Source: Chionoecetes opilio
Lineage: Eukaryota; Arthropoda; Malacostraca; Decapoda; Majidae
Direction: 5' to 3'
Assembly: GCA_016584305.1 (NCBI GenBank)
Contig: JACEEZ010023513.1
Span: forward strand, 43,704-107,703
Length of the DNA stretch: 64,000 bases
Shown in pieces: positions 44,690 through 55,352 of the stretch. The position numbers were made by a program, and so were the translations under genes. How positions within the stretch are numbered: position 1 is the stretch's first letter; each line of letters starts with the position of its first letter. Under the pieces are notes generated by a model, which was not told where the DNA came from, did no database searches, and saw only the letters and a program-made list of their open reading frames with translations.

Positions 44690-44845
44690 GGGGGCCCCCC
44701 AAGGCTCTGGGTGGGGCAAGTTATGTTTCCTGCCAGAGTTGCTTGGCTGGGAATGTTACCTCTGGGGGCCGGCGTGACGGGGACCCCGGGTGTGGCATCG
44801 GGGTTAGAAAAACGACACACCCCCCCGGCGTTGCCCCCAAAAATT
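44690..44845 (+). mobile_element. RTE-like LINE 3' end, second-copy version
   Basis: It matches 4,585-4,745 with the GGGGTGGGGCAAGTTATG, GAGTTGCTTGGC and GTTGCCCCCAAAAATTGATTG landmarks. It lacks one of the two 74-bp units present in the first copy. Confidence 0.7.
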
Positions 44846-45204
44846 GATTGTTTAACCCAGGCAGGTCTACAGGGCGTACAATCCCCAATCTATTAGATTT
44901 GTTCAGGAAAATAAAATCAAAGTTTCCGGGCCTGCCCGTGTAAAAAGAGCTGGGAGATCCCAGTGATGGGTGGGCTCGGAAGGTTTTGGTTCCACAGAAC
45001 TTCCTGGCTAAGAAATGTGGGCGTCCCTGATCCCGGGCAAAGGGTTTTTTTCTAATGGCTTTCACCTCATTCATTGCGGCTAATTTCCATCCCCTCATAT
45101 TTTATATTGTTTTTGGTGTATTAATTTTTTTTACAGATGCGATTTGAATTAAGATTACGTGCATGATGCAAAAAAAAGGGCCAAAAACAAAAATAATGTT
45201 CTGC

Positions 45205-45615
45205 TTTTACTCACACACACACCAAAAACACACACACACACACAACACACAACACACAACACAACCACACCACACAACACGGGGGTACACGGACTCCGTG
45301 TGTAATGTTAGCACCTCGGCTAAACCCAGAAGTCCCGGGTTTGTCCCCGGGCGGGGTGAAGACAGACGGCGGTCTTCTTAAAAAACCCCAGCCCCTGTCT
45401 ACCCGCAGTGAATGGGGGACCGGGTGTTTTCCGGGGGGTTTTTGACCCCCCTACCGGGGTGGTGGCCTCGGCCCAAAACTAAACACTAAGGATGAAAGAT
45501 AAAAAATGTTGATAGGGAGGGGGCCCTACGAGGTTTCTCAGGCCCGTAAAAAACAAAACTAGATAATAAAAAAAAACCCAAAAACCCCAAAACAACCACA
45601 CACACACACACACAC
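45205..45615 (+). mobile_element. (CA)n plus degraded tRNA-Val SINE
   Basis: A degraded CA tract (45,210-45,285) precedes a SINE at about 45,290-45,580 recognisable by GAAGTCCCGGGTTTGTCCCC and GTGAATGGGGGACCGGGTGT. Confidence 0.75.
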
Positions 45616-46062
45616 CCAAGGTGGGGGAAGCGATCTTTTGCGTCGCGATACTTTGCACCGCCAAAAAATATCGCAGTATCGCATAAGAAATTTAAGTAGA
45701 AAAATAATATCGCAACTCAAATACGCTTAAAATTTTCCCGCGATACTTTAAAAGCGATTTTTTATTAAAAAAAATTTGTATTTTAAAAAAAATATAAATT
45801 TTCCCAAAATTATTTAAAATAAAAAATCTTTTTTGGCTAAACAGTGTTTTCTTTTAGCAAAGTTCGTAAAGCTAAATTTTTGGTTCGCAGTATGGGCCCC
45901 CCCCGATACTATGCTTTAAGAAAAAAATATCGTAGCGAGTATGAGAAACGCTATCGTTTTTTTTGAAAATCCGAAAAAATGCGAGTATCGCGTATCGAAC
46001 ACGGGGAAAAAAGTATCGCATATCGTTATCGCACTACCAAAAAAAAATATCGCGCCCCCTCT
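45615..46062. mobile_element. hAT-like MITE (GCGATACTTT family), ~450 bp
   Basis: The left end CAAGGTGGGGGAAGCGAT and the right end ATCGCGCCCCCTCTG are inverse. The interior is dense in TATCGC/GCGATA words on both strands, giving many nested hairpins. It sits inside a CA tract. No coding frame. Confidence 0.55.
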
Positions 46063-46260
46063 GACACACCCACACACACACCACTTTCACACAACACCAC
46101 ACACACACACACCCCACAAACCCCCAACACATATACATATCCAAAATTTAAACCTCACACCCACACACATATACAAAAAACACACACTACACCCCACCAC
46201 ACACCTCACAAACACCACACAACCACACACAACACAACACACCCATACCCACATACAAAC
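46063..46260. repeat. Degraded (CA)n
   Basis: CA/CAA/CCA words, a noisy version of the 5,745-5,859 tract. Confidence 0.85.
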
Positions 46261-46710
46261 CTACGATGGTCAAGTGGATGAGCGTTGTTTGCCTTCTGTG
46301 GTTTGCCGTCAAACCTCGCTGTCAAATGGATATTTTGCAAACAAAATTTGGCAGTTTCTATCCCCCTTAGCAAGGGATGGGGGGCTGGGGTGTGAGTCCC
46401 CGCTTACCCAAAAACAAATAATAAGAAACTCCAAGCTCACCCAAGAGGTTAAAATTGGGGTTGCGAGTCCGCCCTTTCGGGACAAGACTATGAGTGAAAT
46501 TCACCCACACACCCCAAACCACAAAACACACACACAAAACACAACCACACACACACAGTTCCTGGGGGTTTTTTCACTTTAAAAAATTCGGTGGTTCTGT
46601 CCCCTTTAGAAAGAGGATGGGAGGGTGTGGTGTGTGAGTCCCCAGCATTAACCAAAGATCGGTAATAATGGGCTCCAAGCTCACACCGAAAGGCATATAC
46701 CCCAACTCTA
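46261..46710 (+). mobile_element. Second SINE family, two pieces
   Basis: The head and body at 46,263-46,505 correspond to 5,867-6,115. The body piece at 46,556-46,705 corresponds to 7,135-7,285, with CCAAAGATCGGTAATAATGG preserved. Confidence 0.75.
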
Positions 46711-46934
46711 TGGGTGGGTATGTGGACTCATGTGAAGGTGAAGGGTATGGGTGAAGACGCCTTTCTGTAGCTCTGAAACTAACTATAGGATTTTCTCGGA
46801 AATACCCTCATTGCGATTCCCACATAAAGTTTCTAAAAAGTAAGAAATAAAACCTCACCTAACCTACCGTAAACAAGCGTAATGTAATGTGACGTGTTCA
46901 AGAGTAAGCGCGACATACTGTTCCAGAAGACGGG
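46711..46934. other. Short unique spacer
   Basis: No gene seen. Confidence 0.5.
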
Positions 46935-47003
46935 AGTATGACACCGAGAGTGTGAAACTGGCGATCGCAAATCCAATTTGCGTGGACAAGACCATGGAGA
47001 AAT

Positions 47004-47082
<79 letters not shown>
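46935..47082 (+). mobile_element. Second SINE family 3' end and (CA)n
   Basis: AACTGGCGATCGCAAATCC, GTGGACAAGACCATGGAGAA and then a clean (CA)n at 47,005-47,080. Confidence 0.75.
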
Positions 47083-47084
<2 letters not shown>

Positions 47085-47385
47085 GGGAACTCCGTAGTGT
47101 AAGGGATAGCACACCTGGCTCACAACCGAGAAGTCCCGGGATCGATCCCCGGGCGGAGCGAAGACAGACGGGCGGTCTTCTTAAAACCCGAGCCCCTGTC
47201 GACCCAGCAGTGAATGGGTAGCGGGTGTTAGCCGGGGGTTGTGACCCCCCTCCGGGGTGATGGCTTCGGCCAACACTAAGAACTAAGGATGAATGATAAA
47301 AAATGTTGATATGGAGACGGGGCCATACGAGCGTCGCTCTGGCCCTGTAGAATACAACTAGATGAATACAACTAGATGAATACAC
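47085..47385 (+). mobile_element. tRNA-Val SINE copy 5, full length
   Basis: The head has GTAGTGTAAGGGATAGCAC, the anticodon loop CTCACAA (CAC) and a B-box-like GGATCGATCCC. The body is as in the other copies and ends in the doubled ACTAGATGAATACA. Sequence quality is good here. Confidence 0.87.
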
Positions 47386-47421
47386 ACACACACACTAACA
47401 CACACACACACACACACACGG

Positions 47422-47574
47422 TTCTTGGTCATGGTCTGTTTCGGAGGGTCTGGTCTTGGTCTTGGTTTTGGTCTCGGAGGGTCTTGGTCTCTGAGGTGGT
47501 CTGGTCTTGGTCTTGGTCTTGGTCTCGAAGGGTCTGGTCTTGGTCTTGGTTTTGGTCTCGTAGGGTTTGGTCTT
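47422..47574. repeat. Minisatellite (TGGTCTTGGTCTTGGT)
   Basis: GGTCTTGGT hexamer/nonamer units with GGAGGGTCT interruptions, about three higher-order units of ~48 bp. Confidence 0.85.
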
Positions 47575-47587
47575 GACTACAACACTG

Positions 47588-47780
<193 letters not shown>

Positions 47781-47794
47781 TATATAAAGTATAA

Positions 47795-48145
47795 GGGGAG
47801 GCGGTAGCGGAGTGGTTAGCGTCTCCGACTGGCGTTCTCGGTGAAACGAGTTCGATCCCCGAATATAACCAAAACCTTTCTGCACCGTCGAGTGGCCTAA
47901 GAACACCCACATGCCCTGCCCATCAACTCTATCTTCGATTGCGAGTGCATCGGAGGGCACAGGGTGGCGACATGAGCCTCTAATCACAGGCGTCACTATA
48001 AAAATCCTGTTTGCGCCACCACGGGCGAGGACCAACCATCACAGCCCTCAAGTGAGCCTACAGAGACTACCATCCGAGCCCTGGATCACCACTGCCTACA
48101 GGCGCTATAGACACAAATGTAAAAAAAAAAAAAAAAAAAAAAAAA
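47795..48145 (+). mobile_element. tRNA-derived SINE with poly(A) tail
   Basis: The head has a very good A box (TAGCGGAGTGGTTAGCGTC) and B box (GAGTTCGATCCCC), then a ~250-bp body and a tail of about 25 A at 48,121-48,145. The head is of a different tRNA type from the Val SINE (a longer variable region would fit a Ser/Leu-like origin, but this is uncertain). Both promoter boxes look functional. Confidence 0.8.
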
Positions 48146-48177
48146 TATGTGTAAATACACACATATATATATATATT

Positions 48178-48554
48178 TAGTTGGTATTCTTAGGTAGATA
48201 CATCTTGACCTTTCAGGGTGACAAAGACACTCGTCATTCTTGGGGTTGTTTATGCGCAACGTTTCGCCAAAAGACACTGGCATCATCATGCTAGGCATGG
48301 TGAGAGTGTAGCTCACGTGACGATCTGTGTATACCTGCCCTCCCTGGGCTGCTGGGAAGATTCTTAGTTGGTATTCTTAGGTAGATACATCTTGACATTT
48401 CAGGGTGACAAAGACACTCGTCATTCTTGGGGTTGTTTTATGTTAACAACCCAAGAATGACGAGTGTCTTTGTCACCCTGAAATGTCAAGATGTATCTAC
48501 CTAAGAATACCAACTAAGAATCTTCCCAGCAGCCCAGGGAGGCCAGGTATACAC
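48178..48554. repeat. Long palindrome (111 + 110 bp arms) plus a third direct copy
   Basis: The left arm 48,327-48,437 and right arm 48,445-48,554 are inverse with only about two differences and a 7-base spacer (TTATGTT). A further direct copy of about 80 bp of the arm lies at 48,178-48,258 (TTAGTTGGTATTCTTAGGTA...). Function unknown. It could form a cruciform or a double-stranded RNA hairpin, or result from template switching. Confidence 0.9.
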
Positions 48555-48788
48555 TTAATGACAGGAATAATATAGTTCAGAGGGTAGAGGAGAAGGAGGA
48601 ACAAGCCCTTCATCAGCCAGAATGGAATTTTTAGCAAATGTTTGAGCGAAGAGTTCAGCTTTAGAAGTAGATGAGACAGCTGTGAAGCCATCTGGGTGAA
48701 GCATAGGAGGGAAAGATGAAGAAGAAAAATGGTTAGAGATGTTATTAGCTAGATGCCAGAAGTCACGAGAGGAATTTGATTCCTTGAG
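48555..48788 (-). mobile_element. Jockey/CR1-type LINE fragment (clean copy)
   Basis: The minus strand reads NSSRDFWHLANNISNHFSSS, SFPPMLHPDGFTAVSSTSKA and ELFAQTFAKNSILADEGLVP. The series is typical of the region between endonuclease and RT in crab Jockey-like elements. Both edges are sharp: the palindrome on one side and an Academ-like gene fragment on the other. Confidence 0.8.
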
Positions 48789-49355
48789 ATTGATCAGTTG
48801 AATCCGATAATGTAGCTTGAGATCGTTTGTAACTTCTGTATCGAACGCGGAATGCATCCATGCATTGTTTGTGATACTTTGCTTCAATAGCAACAAGATC
48901 CCCACCCGCAATAGTAGCTAACAAATCAGTATCCTGTAGTGCTTCTGCTTGTTCTCGCAATGCTTTGTCTAGTCCTAAAGTTGCACAACTGTGAAGCACA
49001 CCATCTGACTTCTTGCAAAATATACACATGTTGCAACACTTGAGTTCATCAGGTAGAGATACCCGTTTGGACTTTCTTTGTCCAGTACTAGCACCATCGC
49101 CAGAGTGGTCAACATTCCTCTTTCTAGCATTTCTCTCCTGTGCCCTTAGCAGTTTTGATTTGGCAAATAACAAATGACAGTTTTTATGCCACTTGGCACA
49201 ATTTACATTGAGATCGTTTGCAGTCGCATCATCATCGAAACAAATGCAGGCAGGCAATGATTTCAGTTCTTTAAACCCCTGTACATTTTTCATGAAGTCC
49301 TCGTATGCTTGTGAACCTTTGCCATCCTGTTGTGTTGCAGGACACTTTAAAGCAC
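48789..49355 (-). pseudogene. Academ-like transposase N-terminal fragment (lineage A, second copy)
   Basis: It is nearly identical to 60,567-61,142 but without its two frame defects, so the frame is open for at least 170 codons. It shows SLPACICFDDD, NCAKWHKNCHLLFAKSKLLR (first C...HxxxC module), a Lys/Arg-rich linker, then CCNMCIFCKKSDGVLHSCAT, LQDTDLLATIAGGDLVAIEA and KYHKQCMDAFRVRYRSYKRS (second module). It is cut off by a Jockey LINE fragment at 48,788 and by an RTE-like LINE at about 49,356. This piece is the best guide to the true N-terminal sequence of the 56-61 kb element. Confidence 0.8.
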
Positions 49356-49356
49356 C

Positions 49357-49932
49357 GTCTCAATCATTGGGGGCATGCGCCGGGGGGCGCGTCGCCTCGC
49401 CCACCCTACGACGCCACTCCCGGGGGTCACCACGCGCGAGCTCCCATGCAGACTCCTTTCCCATACCAAGCAGCTCTCGACAAGAAACATCAACTTGCCC
49501 CAGCCATGAGCCTTGTGGGCGCCCCCTTGGCCTCCTCCACGCCGGATTGTCTCTTACAGATACAACCCGATGGGAAGGATCGGTTTCAGGGTAGCGTGCC
49601 ACATGCCCATATAGCCGAAGTTGGCGCTGACGGACTATGCAGGTAATAGGCCTCGATTCAGTCTCACGGTGCAATCGCTGATTTGACACGTAATCATCCC
49701 AGCGATACCCCATGATTCTGCGAAGACACTTATTACCAAAGGCATTGATTCGTCTCTTCAAGTCGCTATTTAGTGTCCATGTCTCACAACCATAGAGTAA
49801 GACAGGGATCACAAGCGACTTGAAGATCCAGATCCTTGTCCTCCTGCACAGCTACCGACAACGTTCAATACTCCTGCTGACCGAGTCCATAATCCCGTGG
49901 GCTATGCCAATCCGCCGTAAAACCTAACTCAC
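49357..49932 (-). mobile_element. RTE-like LINE, reverse transcriptase C-terminus, best copy
   Basis: The minus strand is open for 150 codons: VLLYGCETWTLNSDLKRRIN, CLRRIMGYRWDDYVSNQRL, CIVRQRQLRLYGHVARYPET, RPRGRPQGSWLGQVDVSCRE and the VGEATRPPAHAPND end. It is preceded (49,813-49,932) by RRIGIAHGIMDSV and CRRTRIWIFKSL in another frame. The 3' end CCCCCAATGATTGA abuts the interrupted Academ-like piece. Confidence 0.88.
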
Positions 49933-50305
49933 TTCATTCACCTTATTTAAAGCCGTCATCACCCATAAAAAGTCACTTTCATACAATTTCAATGGCGACT
50001 GCGAGCCTGGCAAAACACAGAATAACATGGGAGCTCTAATTTCGTGTCTTTTGTGATATTCACGCCAGTATTTCCTAAGTGTACTTCATCTATGACACCT
50101 AACTCACTTCATTCAACTTATTTAAGCATCTCATCTTCCATAACATGTCACATATGGAACAATTAAAATATCGAAGAGGACCTCCAAGCCACAGATTAAT
50201 AGCGTACCGACATTTCATGTTTCACTAATGTTTACCCGGGTATCTACATATGTGCTTCTCCTGCCACACCTAACACAATTCCTTCTATTTGTTTAATGTT
50301 CTAAT
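49922..50305. repeat. Satellite-like tandem repeat, ~170-bp period, 2.2 copies
   Basis: CCTAACTCACTTCATTCA-CTTATTTAA recurs at about 49,924, 50,098 and (diverged) 50,267. Between them, tracts such as GTACTTCATCTATGACACC and ATGTGCTTCTCCTGCCACACC also correspond. Confidence 0.6.
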
Positions 50306-51720
50306 CCTACACGGTACTTGCATTTCGAGGGAGATAATGTCCGTAGTGGGAGAGTTGTAAAGATGCGGAGGAAGAAGCCATTTTATTCAAGTTGCACTTG
50401 AATATCGAAAACACCTCTGGAGCAATGTTGAATATGGACCATATCAAGTGCGAAAACATGCTCCAAAGCGCGCGCGAGGACAGAATCAAATCAAGAAGGA
50501 CCAAGTTTTTTTCAAGATTCTTGATGTAAATACCTCGCGAGGAGGCCCCTAAGGTTTCTTTCTTGAACAGTTGTTTATCCAGGAACTGCTGAGTGCGTGG
50601 AATGAGAAGGACCGCTCGTTGTTCACACGGCGATGACGCAAACACACCCAACGTGAGTTGTGTCTGTCCATGTGTGCATTGCTTATCAGCTAAGATAAGT
50701 GGCTTTTAATCCACAGGCACACACAAAACACTGACTATGCATTCTCACGAATGCAAGCAGCAGCGGGACAACACGATTATGTGCATGTCAACATTATCAA
50801 AGAAGTAGTGTCTGTCCGAGCAACACAATGACAGATGTGTTGCTGAAAGAGGCAGACACACGTACATACACCTCCAACATGAATACATGCTGATAACAAA
50901 TATGTTTCATCATACACATACTACATATAATATATCCAGTGCCATAACAAACACCTTCGGGCGCGTAATATCCTTTTATATATATATAAAAAAAAGGGGA
51001 CCAAATACCAAAATCTCTAAATTGGTTGTTTTTAGCCTAAATACAAATTATAGATGCCTGGAATGCTGTTTAGTTCAGTGAATGTAGATCAGTATGACAA
51101 ATAAACTTTTACTGCTCATAACTTTTTTTCCTCATTAGTGGTGAATATTTTCTATAACCTCTAAAACGGTTTGACTTATTCCCAATCTGATTGCAGCATT
51201 TGACAGAAGCATGCAATAGGCAGTTTTGGGAGAATGTTCATCGCTCCAAAATGCATGCAAATGCATTAATAACGAAAAAATCTAAGGTAAAATTCAGTAC
51301 GACATGAACAAAAATTGTTCAAATCTAATTTCGCTGCAACAGCTAAATTATACTTACAACTGTAGAGGAGTGATTGTGTTATCGAGTGGTATAAAGCAAA
51401 TTGACATATGATCAATTATGAGGAAGGAAACAGCAATTAAAGTTTGCAAAAAAACGCCCAAATTTAATAAATAAATATTCATGTAAACAAAGTAACAATC
51501 CTATCGTCTTCAAACTTGGCCAGGCATACTGCATAATAATGTAGTTTATCATGTAAAAATCTCAGGGGGATCGGAGTCATATTTCAAGTTTCACTGAACG
51601 CCCCCCTTAACCCATTGCTGTCGATTTGTATGTGCATATATGAACGTGTCCTTGTATTATTTTATTCTGTATCTATGTTGGTTTCCGGTCTGGCTCAATA
51701 TAAACAGGTATGAGACACTT
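50306..51720. other. No recognised gene
   Basis: A 114-codon minus-strand frame (50,651-50,307) has no motif I know. 50.9-51.7 kb is AT-rich and non-coding. No repeat was recognised. Confidence 0.5.
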
Positions 51721-51723
51721 TAA

Positions 51724-52493
<770 letters not shown>

Positions 52494-52678
52494 TAACTCA
52501 GGTTAGTTATACAGCAAGTGAATGGGCCAGCATACTGTAAACTCCTGCCGCACGGCGTTGCGTCGATCGCACGCGCACCACAGGGCACCCCAGAGTGAGG
52601 TATCTTGTTGTAGAGCATCTTTGCCTCAACATCAGGGTCCTAACTACTTACATCTAAATTAGAGTGTCGAATGAATTA

Positions 52679-52831
52679 TAGTGTGGTGGCTTATGGCAAT
52701 GATCGTTACCTGCTGACCCAAAGCACCAAATTTGGCACACATATACTTTGGGCCAAAGCAAAACTTTTTGGAGGGGGGATACCCAATGTTAAAGGTCAAG
52801 GTCAAGGTCAGGTCAAGGTTAAAAGTCAAAA
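52679..52831 (+). repeat. Academ-like terminal inverted repeat, third copy, cut by gap
   Basis: It begins TAGTGTGGTGGCTTATGGCA and matches 56,237-56,385 closely. It contains AGGTCAAGGTCAAGGTCAGG and runs into the N gap. Confidence 0.85.
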
Positions 52832-52926
52832 NNNNNNNNNNNNNNNNNNNNNNNNNNNNNNNNNNNNNNNNNNNNNNNNNNNNNNNNNNNNNNNNNNNNN
52901 NNNNNNNNNNNNNNNNNNNNNNNNNN
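52832..52926. other. Assembly gap (95 N)
   Basis: Run of N. Any translation across it is meaningless. Confidence 1.
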
Positions 52927-53640
52927 GGGGGTGGTCTTGATTGTTATTGTGACGTAGAGGGCTGGGCTGGGTCTATGAGGAATGACGCTTTGCCATAGGG
53001 GACGATCAGGTCTGGGATGTTTTATATTTTGGGCTTCGATCATCAGGCAGGGAATCCTGAAACACACAAGTACAACAATTGTTGTTAGTACCAGCCACCA
53101 CAGTTTACATTCATTGGCATAAATATTTGATATGTTGAGGTAATTGACCTCTCATGCCCTAAAAAGGTCAAAGCTAGACACCTTAAATAATTCCCAAAAC
53201 GCTGTGTGGAATATGTAGACACTTTTATTGAACACAAATGCAGGGTTTGTACATCCTAAAATTTTACCATTAACCAATGACGCCAAACATCAATCTTTTG
53301 ATACTTTGAGGTCATTGACCTCTCACGGTCCTCAGAGGTCAAATTCTGCCTTACCTCCCGATCTGAAAATAAAGCTTTTTGGCATGTATTAACACTGGTA
53401 GAAATTTCATGTTTTAGTCATAATTTGCACAATTCCTATGATATGAGAGATTATCAGCTGTACTAAAACCCTTTAAAGTCCTTTAAATCCACGTGTGTGT
53501 ACTTTTCAAAACACACACCCTCAGATACAAGTCCTTATAAAATCCTCTGTGTGTGTGGGGTTTTCACCGCCCACCACAAAGTCCCTTTAAATCCACGTAT
53601 GTGTATTTTCACAACCAACACCTCTACAAAACAAGTCCTT
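52927..53640. other. Gap-side non-coding sequence with AGGTCA palindromes
   Basis: It probably belongs to the element that starts at 52,679. Two blocks 171 bp apart share TTGAGGT-A/C-ATTGACCTCTCA (53,136 and 53,307). At about 53,480 and 53,583 the words CCTTTAAATCCACGTRTGTG recur (~104-bp period). Confidence 0.55.
53309..53321. promoter_or_regulatory. Perfect AGGTCA-T-TGACCT inverted repeat (ecdysone-response-like)
   Basis: AGGTCATTGACCT is the consensus inverted repeat with one-base spacing recognised by the ecdysone receptor/USP pair. A one-mismatch version (AGGTAATTGACCT) is at 53,138-53,150. Match to consensus is seen; function is inference. Confidence 0.5.
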
Positions 53641-53643
53641 TAA

Positions 53644-53975
53644 ACCTCCTCGCCGGCCCCCAACCTAGCGACTATCAATTTCCTCAACCTCCTCGCCGGC
53701 CCAACCTAGCGACTATAAATTACCTCAACCTCCTCGCCGGCCCAACCTAGCAACTATCAATTACCTCAACCTCCTCGCCGGCCCCAACCTACCAACTATC
53801 AATTACCTCAACCTCCTCTTTGGGCCCCCACCTAGCGACTATCAATTCCTCAACCTTCTCGCCAGCCTAACCTAGCGACTATCAATTACCTCAACCTCCT
53901 CGCCGGCCCAACCTAGCGACTATAAATTTACCTCAACCTCCTCGCCGCCCAACCTAGCGACTGTCAATTACCTCA
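53644..53975. repeat. Minisatellite, 41-bp unit, 8 copies
   Basis: Unit AACCTCCTCGCCGGCCCAAC followed by CTAGCGACTATCAATTACCTC. Copies differ by one to several bases; the fifth is the most diverged. Confidence 0.93.
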
Positions 53976-54149
53976 CTTTAACCTCTGCAGGCACACCGCG
54001 CACCACACATTTCTTGAGGAAAGCACCCAAGCACACCGCGCGTCAACCTCACCTTCCTTGGCCCGGGGCTACATTTTTCCACCACCCCGCGCCGCACTCC
54101 TTGCGCGCCCTTTAACCATCCTCCAGGTCGGCGCGCCCCCCTTTTAGCC
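53976..54149. other. GC-rich spacer, possible end of gag
   Basis: No clear frame. It may hold the decayed nucleocapsid part of the gag to its right. Confidence 0.4.
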
Positions 54150-54908
54150 TTCGTCAGGAAGACTGCTGATAGGCCCTTCGTGAACCGCCGCCCTTCATCT
54201 TGCCGCCGCCGTCGTCAGTCGGGGTGTAGAGGAATGCTTCCAGCTCCAACGCCTTTTTAAACCCTTTCTGGGCGTCCCCAGGATGCGCTTGTTTGACGTA
54301 TAGCTGGAGATCCTTGTCGTGTAGCGCGTCCACGAAGTGCTCGCGAGACAGCACGTTCGCATTTCCTCTGGAGCGGTTGGGTAACCCGCGTCGAAATAGT
54401 GTCTTGATTTCCTGGGGCGAGCTAAGGAAGTGGCTCCCCCCAACCCACGAATCCTCACCTCAGGTTAGCGCGAAACACCTCCGTCTGCTGGTGGTGTCCA
54501 AATCTTTTTTTCAGCGCCTCCACCACATTGAGTACGAAGTTGCGTTGTAGGGACTCAAGTGAGCCAGTATTCCAATGCCGCCCCTCTGAGACTGGCCACA
54601 AGTTGCATGGCTCGCTCTGTTCCCCCCCAATTCTGCGCGTCGGCCAGGAGTTCAAACTGGGCCAGGTAGGCTTCCCAGCCCCCCTTGCCATCGAACTCTG
54701 ACGGTTTCCTCCCCCCAAAGTGGCCACACGTCCTCTGTGTGTGGCTCGGGGGCGATGAAGGCGTCACGATGGGTTGAGGGAGCGCGGTGGGGAAAGTTGC
54801 GGGCATGACTACCTCCACATCACGTCCGTGACGCGCGCCACCGAAGCCGCGGCGGAGTGTGTGTGTAGGCGATGTCGCGCGCTGCCCGGTGTCTCCAGGA
54901 TCAACCAC
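54150..54908 (-). pseudogene. gag: Ty3/gypsy Gag, capsid region, frameshifted
   Basis: On the minus strand: GGRKPSEFDGKGGWEAYLAQ, FELLADAQNWGGTERAMQLV and ASLRGAALE (start of the Retrotrans_gag-type capsid). After a shift it reads VLNVVEALKKRFGHHQQTEV and FRANLR, then (another shift) REHFVDALHDKDLQLYVKQA and HPGDAQKGFKKALELEAFL. The order is standard. At least two frame changes and a stop after FRANLR make it non-functional. It matches the degraded gag at 26.6 kb (LGAFLAQIDPLANAQ). Gag forms the capsid shell of the retrotransposon particle. Confidence 0.85.
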
Positions 54909-55351
54909 GTAGTGTTTCAGGGTCGGGCAGCTCCTCGGTCGGGCCGGTGTAACAAGCTGTCGTCTTCCTAGGGCAGCTGACAGTGCGTTGGCCTGGAGTT
55001 TTCCCCCGCCAGGCGCAGGGCAGCCAACTCCTCGCTCAGTGCCTCCCCCAGGGCCTCACGTGTGTAGTGCCTTGCCTCCTTCCCCAGCCTCTATCAACCC
55101 GCGCCCCCCTCCCCGTTTCCACTCACTAATGTCCTCGTGTTTTTTTTCAATTCGCTGATGAGTTCAGTTTCAACTCAGGGGAGTAACATAGCCACTGTGC
55201 CCGAACCGACTCCTACCCAACTACTGCCGTGGGCGGTTGGCGCCAAATCTCCGCCTCCACTAAAACCGCCCTTCCCCCGTCGCCCTTTTCTAAGCTCACC
55301 ACGCCGACTGCCTGGCCCGTGTACCCCAAAATTTAACTGTAGGTTAATAAT
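54909..55351 (-). other. 5' leader / gag start of the minus-strand gypsy element
   Basis: Lies between the primer-binding region and the capsid part. Frames are interrupted and no start codon could be fixed. Confidence 0.45.
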
Positions 55352-55352
55352 C

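Larger units (their letters stand above)
41575..46705. repeat. Second, low-quality copy of 2,970-7,285
   Basis: Order and orientation match: poly(A) side of the secreted-peptide gene (41,628-41,717 and 42,985-43,020), exon 2 (43,501-43,756), exon 1 (44,154-44,150), LINE end (44,690-44,845), SINE (45,288-45,580) and second SINE (46,260-46,505, 46,556-46,705). Three insertions distinguish it: 41,718-42,980, ~43,025-43,425 and 45,615-46,062. Many differences are alternating words turned into homopolymers, pointing to consensus error rather than old age. Confidence 0.88.

Noticed and set aside
47797..47870. A functional tRNA gene
   Set aside because: Good A and B boxes, but followed by a long body and poly(A), so it is a SINE head.
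50307..50651. 114-codon minus-strand frame
   Set aside because: No domain, no splice or promoter context, no second copy to compare.
52671..53067. Frames spanning the gap
   Set aside because: They include the N run and are meaningless.
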